A stretch of 64,000 bases of DNA from Dryas octopetala (taxonomy: Eukaryota > Streptophyta > Magnoliopsida > Rosales > Rosaceae): the NCBI GenBank assembly GCA_963921425.1, contig OY992834.1:1178001-1242000 (forward strand), given 5' to 3'. The notes beneath the pieces are model-generated. The model saw only the letters and a program-made list of their open reading frames with translations, did not search any database and had not been told where the DNA came from. The first letter of the stretch is position 1. Every line of letters begins with the position of its first letter. Below are positions 44,975 to 56,198 of the stretch, piece after piece. Both the position numbers and the translations under genes were made by a program.

Positions 44975-47767
44975 ATGCACATATATCACATATAAAGTAT
45001 ATGTTATGGAATTTGCTTTGAATATATATATGGAACTCAGAAACTAGTCAGAGTCTCAGATCACTAACTTCCCTTCTATTAAATCTTGGCACATATATCC
45101 AAATATCAAATAGCTAGCTAGCAATATTTACCCTATTTCATCCATTAGTTTTTCAGCACTCTGCATACAAAAATGGACAACTATTCAGATTATGATGGAG
45201 ATGGAGGTTCCCAGAAGATGAAGAGTTTTCTCATGATCATGAACCCATCAAACAAAGATGGTTGCTGGGAGGGGGCGTCTGCTTCATGAACCCACCAGAA
45301 TTTTCAAGCTGCTACAGGAGTTGGCCCCTCTGACATTGACCTTACGTACCTTAATTGGTCAAAATTGTTTCTGGATAGTGGGTACCATCCGTGGTTAATT
45401 ACAGCTAATGTTGGTCAAGCATCGTCTTCGCCAATTCAATGTGGGCACTAACTGTATTTTATGTGATCTGAGTATAGTCTAACTGATAGTCACACTTTTC
45501 TAAGATATTTTAAGTTCAAATTTTCTCACAACTGATGTATAGTCTATTTTTCGAGTTTGTTAGAAAAGGTTCAAAGTTTAAATTTATCCTCATTCTCTTT
45601 CTTAATGATGTTTTGTGGGGTGAACACAATTTGGTAACGAATAAAACATTGCATTTTATTTGAAAAAGAGAGAATTTAGTTTTGAGACATCTTTCAATAA
45701 AATGAAGATAAATGTCACTAAACTAATACCTAATGGATTGTAATGACTAACATATGTTGAAGATATTACTAGTGAAAAAGAAAGCCAATTACAATGTCTG
45801 TTTGCGTTTGGTTTGTAGTTTGAGACACAATGTGGTCCAAACTCCCAAATGGGTGCATGAACTACCACTAACTCAACATGGCCCATTCCACAACCATTTT
45901 ATATCATTTTCTCTCCCATTGGTGATAGTTTAGGCCCAGAGATGATGATTCCTTGTATAAACGACAAGCTCGGGCATAATATATACATGTACTGGCCTAT
46001 CACATATCCAACCCCACATTTTTTTTATGAAATCATAGCCACTACTCTCATGGAGTTATCTATCAATCAACATAGTGGACAATTGTCATTAAAACTATAT
46101 GCCTAAATTTTCTAGAAAAATGTTGAGTTTGAAAATGGTCTGTCTAATCAAAGTAAACATGGTATTAGTACTCTTTCTCTATAAATATATCTAGAGATTT
46201 CATTCAACAAGTTTGTGCATAGTTTGAACGAAGTTTAAAATATCCATTTAACACTTAAAATTCCAAAGTCGATTCTGAACAATTTCTACATCTTAAAGTT
46301 ATTGATTTGTAAAATTAATTTGTCATTTGAACGACTATAAATCCCACAAAACGGGATGTTATTCCTAAAGAAGTTCATTTGTATATGTATTGGTGTAATC
46401 ATATATAATTAAGGTTTGGTTTTCTCTGATTTTTTTCTTAGAAAAAAACAAGTTTTAAGGTTTGGTAGTGGCTTCCTTTCACTTTAAAGTGTAATAGATA
46501 TTATAGTTAATTAGCCTAATCCTTGGTCTGTGATTGGCTAGGGAAAAGTCCGGTAAACAATGGGTATATCAAGTTGTTCTTGTCACTTTTCTCTTGTGAA
46601 AAAAGGTCATACGTGGCACCGACCAAATTTATTTATCAAACTACACGTGGCAGTGTGATTATGGTTTGAATTAAACAACCTCCGAGTGAATCGTGAATTC
46701 GTGATGTTAGTTTTTTGTTGTTTTTTTTTTTTTCTTGGGGGAGTGATTTTTCGAGAAAAATTTAGGTCCTTTTGGACAAATATTTAGTGTCACTTTCTTT
46801 TTTCTTTATAAAATATTTGATGTGACTTTCTTTCACAAACTTACTAAAAGGGTGGAAAAAGAGCAATTATTCTCCAATTAAAACAAGAAAACTAACACAT
46901 ACAAAGTCATATCATTTTACTAATGTTGCTTTTAGAAAACTTAGTTCGGGTTCATGAATATGATAATGACCTCACTTTCTTCACATAATCACTATATACT
47001 TGTAGCTGATGGTGATCGTGAATTCGTGGTGGACACGTAAGTGGGCCCGCGTTAATTGTTATGTAACAATCACTTGAAAATTGCATCAATTTAACTCAAG
47101 TTAAGGTTAGTCGAAGTTTTTTGATTGACATTGTTTTTCGAATAGTACAGGTGTTGTGGCGAATTCAATCATTGGTTAATTTATTTTTTAATATAGTTAT
47201 CATTTTTAAGAGGTTTTATTTCACCACATCTATTAGAAACTAACTTGAATTCGTTGTAGATTTACTCGCTAAATTTTAATCTGATACCAACTAATCACCT
47301 TAAAAGTTTGGAAAATGTTACTTGTGTTGGATTGTTGTCTAAAAAATATGATGCAGCTTGGATATCTGGAGTTGTCACTTTAGGTTTTATTTTTGCTCAA
47401 CTTAAAAATGTATTGGTTTATCAAAACAATTATATTCAAAATTACAAGTTTGTATGAATCTTCAGGAAGTTTTTACATTAGTCATGGTAGGTTAGTTTTA
47501 CTTTTATATTAGATAGAATTATAGAAATAAAATAATTGAAAACTACGCTTTTTCACGAATTAAAACAACATAGATATGAAAAAAAAAAAAAAAAAAAGTT
47601 TTTTTTTTGGTCCAAAGAAGTGAAAAAAGTTGGTTCAGCTAAAATGGATGTTTTTGACATTGCCATCATGCAAAAAAGTTGGTTCAGCTAAAAAGTTGGG
47701 CCCCCATAATATAAAGTCTTTCATAATATAAAGACTTGTAAGTATGTGTCTTTCACACATATAATAA
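44975..47767. other. Gene-poor DNA
   Basis: A weak coding-like patch at 45172-45450 starts MDNYSDYDGDGGSQKMKSF and, after a stop, resumes with SDIDLTYLNWSKLFLDSGY; it may be a relic of an unidentified gene. A tandem pair AAAAAAGTTGGTTCAGCTAAAA lies at ~47620-47690. Otherwise nothing. Confidence 0.35.
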
Positions 47768-48392
47768 GGAAAATTTTACAAACAAAATACATATTTGATA
47801 GTTGTTTTATTTTAGAATATTAATTTTGATTTGTGTTAATCAATGATACATACTTTTATTTTGTGTCAATTAAGGATCATGTTTTTTTTTTTCCAATTTT
47901 TATCTCAACTTTGGCTCGACATTGGACCCATCAAAACTTCACCAAATTCAGAAAAATTATACTATGATTAAAGATATGCATCTCCTCTTTACAACCATAT
48001 AAAAATCACCTAAATCGGATCTCTACAACTCCAGATAATCGGCCCCAAAGTAGGGTACCCGAAACTGTCTGATTTTTCAATTTTTTTTCTCAGAGATCCG
48101 ATTGAACATTTTTTGGTACTCAACTTTTGAGTCATTTATTTGGAGTTGTAGATGTCTGATTTGAGTGATCTTTATATGGTTGTAAAGAAGAGATGTATAC
48201 TTTTAAACCAAATATAAGTTTGCTAAATTTGGTGGAATTTTGATGGATCTAATGTCGAGCTAAAGTTGAGATAAAACAGAGTCCTTAATTGACACAAAAT
48301 AAAAATATGTGTCATTTATTAACACGAATAAAAATTAATATCCTAAAATGAAACAATCATTAAAATATGTATCATGATGTAAACTTTTCTCA
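47768..48392. mobile_element. Inverted-repeat element with ~270-bp arms
   Basis: The left arm from GGAAAATTTTACA contains ATTTTGTGTCAATTAAGGA, TCTCAACTTTGGCTCGACAT and CTCTTTACAACCATATAAA. The right arm carries the complements of these in reverse order, ending GTAAACTTTTCTC. The arms occupy nearly the whole element, so a transcript would fold into one long hairpin. No clear target duplication; no open frame. Confidence 0.78.
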
Positions 48393-49937
48393 ACTTTTAA
48401 ATTTTATTAATATTAAAGTATTATTTAATAGAGTTTATTTTTACTCACCATAACAAAAAAAAATAGTGATAAATATTATCATTTTAATTGATGAATAACG
48501 TGTGTCACAAAAAGATAATGAAGTAACTAGTGTCACCCATCACCGGAAAGGCGGAAATGCTTGGTGAGCAAAAATAATTCCTTATCTGATATAAAAGATG
48601 CCACTATCAACATGCTGTCATCCACATAACGCAATAATGTACCTTTTTCTTAGCTAGCTAGGCTAGCTAGCTACCATCCATTTCATGATTTCGACGGTTT
48701 TGGTTTGGTTCATATAATCATATGCAAGACATTGTAAACCCCAATTCCCAATGCAGAAAAAATATTTTGGGTTAAATGGTATCTGTCATTTGACAGCTGA
48801 AACATAAACCTCCATTATTTGGCAAACCATTCCTTGGATTATTAAATTAATGTCATTATCAAATTATAATTCCCAAAAAAGAGAAAATGATTGGAACACT
48901 AAAATCTTGACCAATTAATGAGTCATGCAGATTTTCCGGAACATGCTGGTTGGCTCCTAATTCCTACACACGTCGAATTTATACAAATGAATTCATTTAT
49001 ACACATGACTTCACTGAGTATATGTTGCGTTGTTTTCGGTAGAGAAGCATGTGGACGGCTCCACAAACCATGCCCATGCGCCCATGTCTGTGGCACCCAA
49101 CCAACCCCCAAGCTCTCATGCATGGAATGCCTCTCAATCGAGTCTTAATTAATGAATGCCAAGCTTATGAAACATGAACATGATATGAATGGCTTTCATA
49201 CTCGATCATTCTCAAATCTAAAAGCCAAGGATCACCTGACCTAAAAAAAAAGATAGGGAACAGTACTAGTTAATTTGTTTCTTAGGCCCCTACAATATAT
49301 ATTAAAATGGGTTAAGTTTCTTGCTCCTCAAAACTCACAAGCAAAATAAATTCATTGACGGCTTTAGATTTAAAGAAGATTGCTAGCTAGCATGAAAGAA
49401 AATAATTTCGAGGGGGTAATAATTGGGAGCTTATGAGTTATGAAGTAGACCTGGCTAACAAAAAAATAGTTTTTTTTCTTTTTTTTTCTTCCTTTAAAAA
49501 AGAAAAAGAAAAAGACAGAGCTCCAAATGTATTATTTAGCATCTGGATCATGGAATCTAGGCGTCTACAGTGGCGAATTTTTGCATCAGATATGAGAAAG
49601 GTAAGGTTGTCAACCATTGCTTAGAAAAGTAGCATGTATGCATGCTCCAAAATAATGAATGTGGATATGCTAATTTATATGAACTTCTGTTAGAAAACAA
49701 TTCAACAAATCATGTGATTAGCAAAAAACAATAGGCCCTATGTTCCCTACCATCAGGGAATAATAGAAGTAGCCACATGCATGCTACTCTTTTATAATTC
49801 AAAAATGTTGTTATCAATTTGGTCAACTATTTCCTTTGATTAATTACTTTCTAGATTTTTTCTGGAATTGGAATTAGACAAACACATCATTCCTTGTTTA
49901 TACAGAGGATATAGTACTCTTCTAATTAATTTATGTA
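48393..49937. other. Intergenic DNA
   Basis: No supported gene. Open frames around 48918-49148 overlap on opposite strands and have no family character. Confidence 0.35.
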
Positions 49938-51347
49938 GAGCAAATTACACATAAGTACTTCAAGTATATCTTCTATTTCAAAAATAATAAAAAAATAATA
50001 AACTTCAAAAATAAAATAAATAATTATAAAAAATTAAAAATTAAAAATTAAAAACCCTAATAATTAAATTATAAAAAAAAAAAAACATTTATTTTCATTT
50101 TCTCTCCATTTCTCAGCCCCTCGATTCTATTTCTTCTCCCTCATATCTCTCTGCCCGATCTCTTTCTCCGGCGCCCATCTTTGGCGAGAACCTCCATCTT
50201 CTTCCTATCTCTTTCTCCGATGACTTGTGGGTCTCAGGTTGCCCGCTACCCCTCCCTGATTCTATCTTTTCTCTCTCCTTACTTTCCTATCTTTCCGATC
50301 TCTTTCTCCGGTGACTGGTGGGTCTCGAGTTGCCAGCCCCCCTAATTTTGTCTCTTCTCTCTCCTCACTTCTCTCTCTTCCTGATCTTTTTCTCCAGTGC
50401 CCATTTCTAGCGAGACCACCCCCATCTTCTTCCACTATCTTTCTCTGGCGACTGGCGGGTCTCGGGTTTTGGGGTTTCGGGTGGTGGGTTGATTTGTGTG
50501 GCTAGGAGGGAGGAGGGTTGCTCGGGTGGTGGTTGTGGGTTGGGGTGGGTCTCGAGTGGTGGTTTTGGGTTGTGGTTCGACGACGGGGTGTATGGCTGGG
50601 AGGGAGGGAGGAAGGTTGCTCTGGTGGGTCTTGGGTGGTGATTGGTGAGTCTCTGGTTTTGAATTGCAAAAGCACAATGGAAGGAAGAGGCCGGGTTGAT
50701 TTGTGTGGGTCTCAGGTGGTGGTTTTGGGTTGTGGTTCAGCGGCGAAGTGTATGGCTGGGAGGGAGGAGGGTTGCTCGGGTTTTGGGGGTGGTTGTTGGG
50801 TGGGGAAGGAGAAGGGGTTGCTGGTAGGAAAGAAAGAGGGGTTGTGGGATTGGGTTTATTGCAGATGGATTTTTGGTTGATTTGTGTTGATTTATTTTGA
50901 TGATTTTTATTGATTTTTTTATGGTTCTAGGTTGATTTGTTGGGGAAGAAAGAGGCCTTGTGGGTTTGGGTTTACTGCAAATGGATTTTGGGTTGATTTG
51001 TGTTAACTTATTTTGATGATTTTTGTTGATTTTTTTCATGGTTTTGATTGATTTGTTGTTTGTTTTTTTTTTTTTAAATTAAATTATTGATTTTTTAATT
51101 TTGTTTTTATAATTATTTCATTTTTAAAAGTTTATTGATTTGTTTATTATTTTTTTATTTATGTGGAATTTTTTAAAGCCACGTCAGTGTGTCACGTAGA
51201 CAATTAACGGTCTTTCAGACGGAAAAGCTAATGGAGGTATGTGATTGTCGCGAAATAAAAGTTGAGGTACTAATATGTAATTTTTTGAACTTGAGGTACT
51301 AAGTTAAATTGGAGAGTATATTTAAGGTATTTTTGTGTAATTTGCTC
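49938..51347. mobile_element. 1.4-kb Mutator-type element with strand-asymmetric filler
   Basis: Termini GAGCAAATTACACATAAGTA (left) and, as complement of the right end, GAGCAAATTACACAAAAATA are a clear inverted repeat of about 45 bp. The flanking 9-mers ATTTATGTA (49929-49937) and GTATATGTA (51348-51356) agree at 7 of 9. The interior is unusual: 50100-50460 is pyrimidine-rich with repeated TCTTTCTCCGG phrases, and 50460-51050 is G/T-rich with repeated GGTGGTGGTTTTGGGTTGTGG-like phrases and a ~75-bp GATTTATTTTGATGATTTT-type duplication (50880-51050). Open frames in the interior are low-complexity and not credible proteins. A captured or amplified host leader fragment is possible. Confidence 0.75.
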
Positions 51348-51356
51348 GTATATGTA

Positions 51357-53653
51357 GACTATGATTATCACTTTTTAAAATGATTGCATTGAAAGGAGTA
51401 GCGTTCTCACATAAGCTAAACTGTAGACTTTTATTCATAGTCCTGTGTAGATCTCCTTATTCCTTATCTTAAAAACTATATATAGTAATATAGTATGCTG
51501 TATGCCATATAATTATATTCTGTTTTGCTTTTTAAATGCCTTCACTTTTTTTTTTCCCTTTATTTCTACTTTCTAAAAATTCTCTTACAATTAGCATGCA
51601 TGGTTGTCAGTAGGAGAACAAGCCTTGTCAATTGTCATTCCTAAACACACAAACTTTTGAATACGTGGCTAGTTTATTTGGTTAAGCGTTGAACTTTGAA
51701 CTTTGAACTTAACCTAATTTTAATTTATATACCTAATTCTAATGTATTAACCTAGTTCTAATTCATTATAGACTTTACTACTTTACGTACTATAAAAACG
51801 TACAAGTATACAACACAGGGGTACTGGTGGTATATTATTGACATAGTTAGTGGGTTAGAAGTCCGATGTCGTCGTTTTCTTATACCGTCTGTCGTGTTGT
51901 TCATGGAGGGATTTGCTCTACAATTAAGTCTGCACCATGCAAATTGCAACAACACAACAAATTCAAGCGTTAAACGGAAATACACACAAAAAAACAAGTC
52001 AAAGTAATGACTCATGATGTAATACTAAAATACATTGAACTTGAATTGCATTTTTTATTTTAATTTTTTGTTTTGTCGGTGAATTCTCACTGTTGGGCCC
52101 ATCTTTAATTATCTGATCACATTTTGCACACACGCTGACCGTGATCTGTCGTCAGCCTTCACTCATAGCCATTCTTTGTTTGCTCTTTAGTCTTTACAAA
52201 TTTATACTTTTTTTTTTTTTCTCTCTTTAAAAAAGAGAAAGAACACATAGGTTAGACTACCTTAATTGTCCAACCTTTTTGTGACCACTGACCAGAAAAA
52301 AAAATTGTCCAACCTTTTCCTTTTAGTTTTAGCTCACAACCGTTTTTAATGATTTGAAGGTTTTGCACATTACAATAAAAATTAAAATTAAAATTTGACT
52401 TCTTTTTGTCGAAATAATTGGACTAAGTTTATTATATATATATATATATTAATTATGATCACATGACTCTTAAGAACCCGGAATTGCTTTTTCTTCAGGA
52501 CCAGCGTCCAGTTAGGACGGGTTTGCCTTCCTCATCTGGTAATCAATCACCTTTTGTGTCCTCTTTCTTTTGCCTGTAAAGTGTAAACTGAATATTTCCA
52601 CAAGCTCCCCACATTAAGCTTCTATTTGGAATTATGGAATTTAGTTTATAGGGTACTTATTATTTTTCTTTTTATAAAAACACCCAATTGTCTGTTTGAT
52701 TATTAAATTTTATCAAAATTACTTCTTTTTTTCTCCCTCTAAGCTACCAATATTCATTTGCTTGCATTTTTTTTATTTGTTTTTTTTTTTTAGGTACTTT
52801 ATAAAACCACTTTTCCTTAGTGAAATGGACAACGCGTTTTTTTGGGATCCTCTATAACAATATAGTCGCACATGGAATCGTTTTCCTTTATTCTAAACAT
52901 TTTTAAAATATACCAAAGAAAAAATATTTTATTTGTTCATTGCCTTCTTTCCTTTTTTACTATAATTTACCAAACACTCCAGTTCTTAGGTGATTCTTAA
53001 CTATTAGATTCTATTATATGAAACATGAATTTATTTTTTGACAGTTTTTCATTTTTTTTAATTTAACATTCACTATTATTCCAATCGGAACTTAAATTCA
53101 AGGCATCATATATATATATATATATATATATTGCTTTCCACAAAAGAGAGCATAAAGGCCTACTTTATTTTGATAATAAAAAAAAAAAAAGACCTAGTTT
53201 ATGGAGTTTATAATTCTAGTAGTAGCGAACTGTTATCCCAAAACATAAGGTTAGCGTTTGAAGAGCCCAACACCTAACGTTAGCGTTTGAATCTCTCCAC
53301 CCTTCTGACGGCCTCTTTCTGTAACCAAAAAAATTGAAATAGTAAAAATGAATTATTCATGTATAAATTAATGTGCCATAACATCTTGAAATTAATTCCC
53401 ATATACTTGGCCTTTTTAATTAGATACCAAGTACTTACCCTATTTAATTAATTATTAAATATCCTAGCTTGGACTTTTTTGGCTAAGTTATAATGAACTG
53501 TTCATAATTAATGCATTATTATACTATCTAAATTAATTTATGATACAAGGGCCAACTTTATTTCTATTTTCATGAATTCGGAAGGTAGGGTGGGTTATGC
53601 CATTTAAATATTGGCAGGATATCGTAAATGCATTCGAACTTGATTTTTTTATA
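51357..53653. other. Gene-poor AT-rich DNA
   Basis: No gene supported. AT microsatellites at about 52434-52450 and 53109-53131, poly-T runs, and a TTGAACTTTGAACTTTGAAC triplication near 51690. Confidence 0.4.
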
Positions 53654-53789
53654 GGATAATGCTTAGGTATTCAGATCGAATTGAGTACAAATTTTGTGCT
53701 CATGGCCAATCAAATCAGCTAATGATAGGGTCCACCATTTTAACTCTGTACAAGGTTGGTACTCAAATCTGAGTACTTAAGCATTGCTC
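53654..53789. mobile_element. 136-bp MITE with perfect 9-bp target duplication
   Basis: Starts GGATAATGCTTAGGTATTCA; the complement of its end reads GAGCAATGCTTAAGTACTCA. Both ends are flanked by the 9-mer TTTTTTATA (53645-53653 and 53790-53798). The size and target duplication fit a short Mutator-type MITE, although the T-rich duplication could be partly coincidental. Confidence 0.72.
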
Positions 53790-53798
53790 TTTTTTATA

Positions 53799-54234
53799 TA
53801 TCTGTTAATTCCATTAATAGGACTTTGGGCTTGTACTGGTTCGGATCAAAGTAAACCGGATCCATATATATTCTCCTGCCTAAGAAATTCTGACCTAATA
53901 TGTATGGTAATCACCATATATATTAATTAGTTAGGAGGGGAGGCAATTAACCCTAATTAAAAAATGGACCGAGTGAGAAACCCTAAACGCGCGGCTGAAC
54001 ACTAGTATTAGTCTCTAGTACAATTTCTATATAAATATATTTAACCATAAGTACTAGTGTGTAGGTGGTAGGTGGTCTCCAACTTTTGGACTCTTTGGGT
54101 TGCAGACAAGTTGCGATCGAGAAGGTTTGGATCGATAGAGATAGAGATAAGGTTTTAACTTGTAAGCATCTATCTCTCATTTCTTCCTTTCTTTCTTCCT
54201 TCCTTTCTTGTGTTTTGGCTTATGAAAAGTACTC

Positions 54235-54273
<39 letters not shown>

Positions 54274-55836
54274 TCGTCAGTCCTATTCATATTGTTATTA
54301 TCATGAAATAGGTGGAAAGTATATAGAAGATGATTAAGTTATATATATTGTGCAGACATCACATCGATCTATTAATGTCACTATGTAATAAGATAGATAT
54401 GTTATTGTTATTGCATCCAGATCATAATGTCGCAACCCTTTTACACCAAATTAGCCATTAGGTCATTTGGAAAGCCTTTAATGCATATGTTACCAAACTA
54501 ACAAATCATTCACACTTTGATTTAGGTCTGAATACCGTTGAAAATAGATCGCTCAATAGGAAAATGGGAAAGCCATTGTGATACTCAATAGCTCTATATC
54601 TTTAGACAGGACACCGGCCATATACTTCTTTTTCACTTTAATTTTATTATTATTTATTTTACATACAATTTTTATTTTTTATTTAGATATAGAAAGAAAT
54701 CAGACATTTTACCTCTCATAATTAAATAATTCATACTCATTTTCTTATCATCCATCACAAAGTCTTTGATCGATATTTATGAAAATGATACCAAATAAGG
54801 TATGTAACACTTAACTTGAAGGAGAAGTAAAATAATGGATTTAAAGACTAAATTCACTCAACTCAGTTATTGATTTCATTGGTATGTGACATCCACCCAT
54901 ATATTAAATGTATTTTCTCAAAATTTAATAACTTAAGTAAACACTTCTATATATAGGAAAATTTTATGGTATGAATTTTGGTTGATTCACTTTTTCATAT
55001 TACTGATTTACTGACTTTATTTTTCATTAATTTGGGTATTCTTTTTTCAATGCTAGCTACTATTACTTAATTAGTACTTGAGTCCTTATCATTCTATTAA
55101 TTACACTTGTTTATATAAGGTCAAAATTTAATATTCCTGTACTGCTACAACATCTAATATTAAAATAACCATACAAAATTAACTACAACCCCCTACTCCT
55201 TTGTACACATTGATGAATACATGCTACAAAAGTGGGGACCTTGACCAAAACTCTGCCTGCTGCTATACACTTCGAATCAAACTAGCTAGATAGCCGCCTT
55301 TAACTATAACATACGTGGACAAAATTTAGGAAAAATCGGCCTTATATCTGAGATTAAGCCAAACTGAAAATGTATACCAGAAAGGTGATCCATCGTTTTG
55401 GTTGAAATTAAAGCTCTCTAATGATTAATTAATTAGTTAAAAAAACAATTTCCAATCCACTAATCCATACCCAAAAACTAAGCAAGACCACAAAGATAAA
55501 AAAAAGGATCAGCACTTAGCTTAAGAGCTAAGGGAATAACATGACACTCAACTTTAAATGAGATTCTGATGTCACCCTTGTTCGTTGTTTTGTAGGACAT
55601 GTTCTGATCTCTCCTACTTGTCAATGTATTAAAAATTACATCCAAATTTCTACAAAACAAAAAAAAAATTACATCAAAATAAATATGTAATGAATATAAA
55701 AAAAGAATTAAGAAGAGAGAAGTAGAAATTAGAAACCCATTTGAGGCTTTGCCTCTTTGGGGTGTGACCTGTGACTCAGTGGAGGGAGTGTTGGAAGTAG
55801 CGGCCAGCTAATGCCTTGGATATAGACCTTACACCA

Positions 55837-55838
<2 letters not shown>
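53799..55838. other. Gene-poor AT-rich DNA
   Basis: AT microsatellite at 54239-54265. No credible gene. Confidence 0.4.

Positions 55839-55891
<53 letters not shown>
55839..55891. repeat. (CT)n microsatellite in the PME promoter/leader
   Basis: About 26 uninterrupted CT dinucleotides, some 310 bp upstream of the pectin methylesterase start. A second simple tract, (ACT)n, lies at 56138-56158 in the leader. Confidence 0.95.
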
Positions 55892-55894
<3 letters not shown>

Positions 55895-56125
55895 CATCGT
55901 ATACACTTGTTTCTCTTCTTCTTCTCAATTATAAATTTATAAATGCTAATATTATTTATTAATTAATAATTAAGTAATATATATACAGCTAGCCTCACTC
56001 TATCTTTAAACCCCACAGAGTTGAGACTTGAGAGTAGTCCACCTTCATATCTCTCAGCTGGCCTTGCCATTCTAGCTAGCTAATTAAGTCCATCTAATTT
56101 CCGTACAGTTTGCACTTTTAGTAGC

Positions 56126-56158
<33 letters not shown>

Positions 56159-56198
56159 GCTCAGACCCGACCAACCCGGCAAAAGCTAGATATCGAAA
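55892..56198 (+). promoter_or_regulatory. Promoter/leader of the pectin methylesterase gene
   Basis: A TATAAATTTATAAATG stretch at about 55930-55946 and a second TATATATA at about 55978 are possible TATA boxes. The (ACT)n tract just before the start codon is likely transcribed leader. The start codon context is AAAATGTTC. Confidence 0.4.

Noticed and set aside
50311-51039. Open frames in the GC-rich interior of the 49.9-51.3 kb element
   Set aside because: The products are Gly/Trp/Val or Pro/Thr low-complexity strings from repeated GGT/GGG text, not credible proteins.
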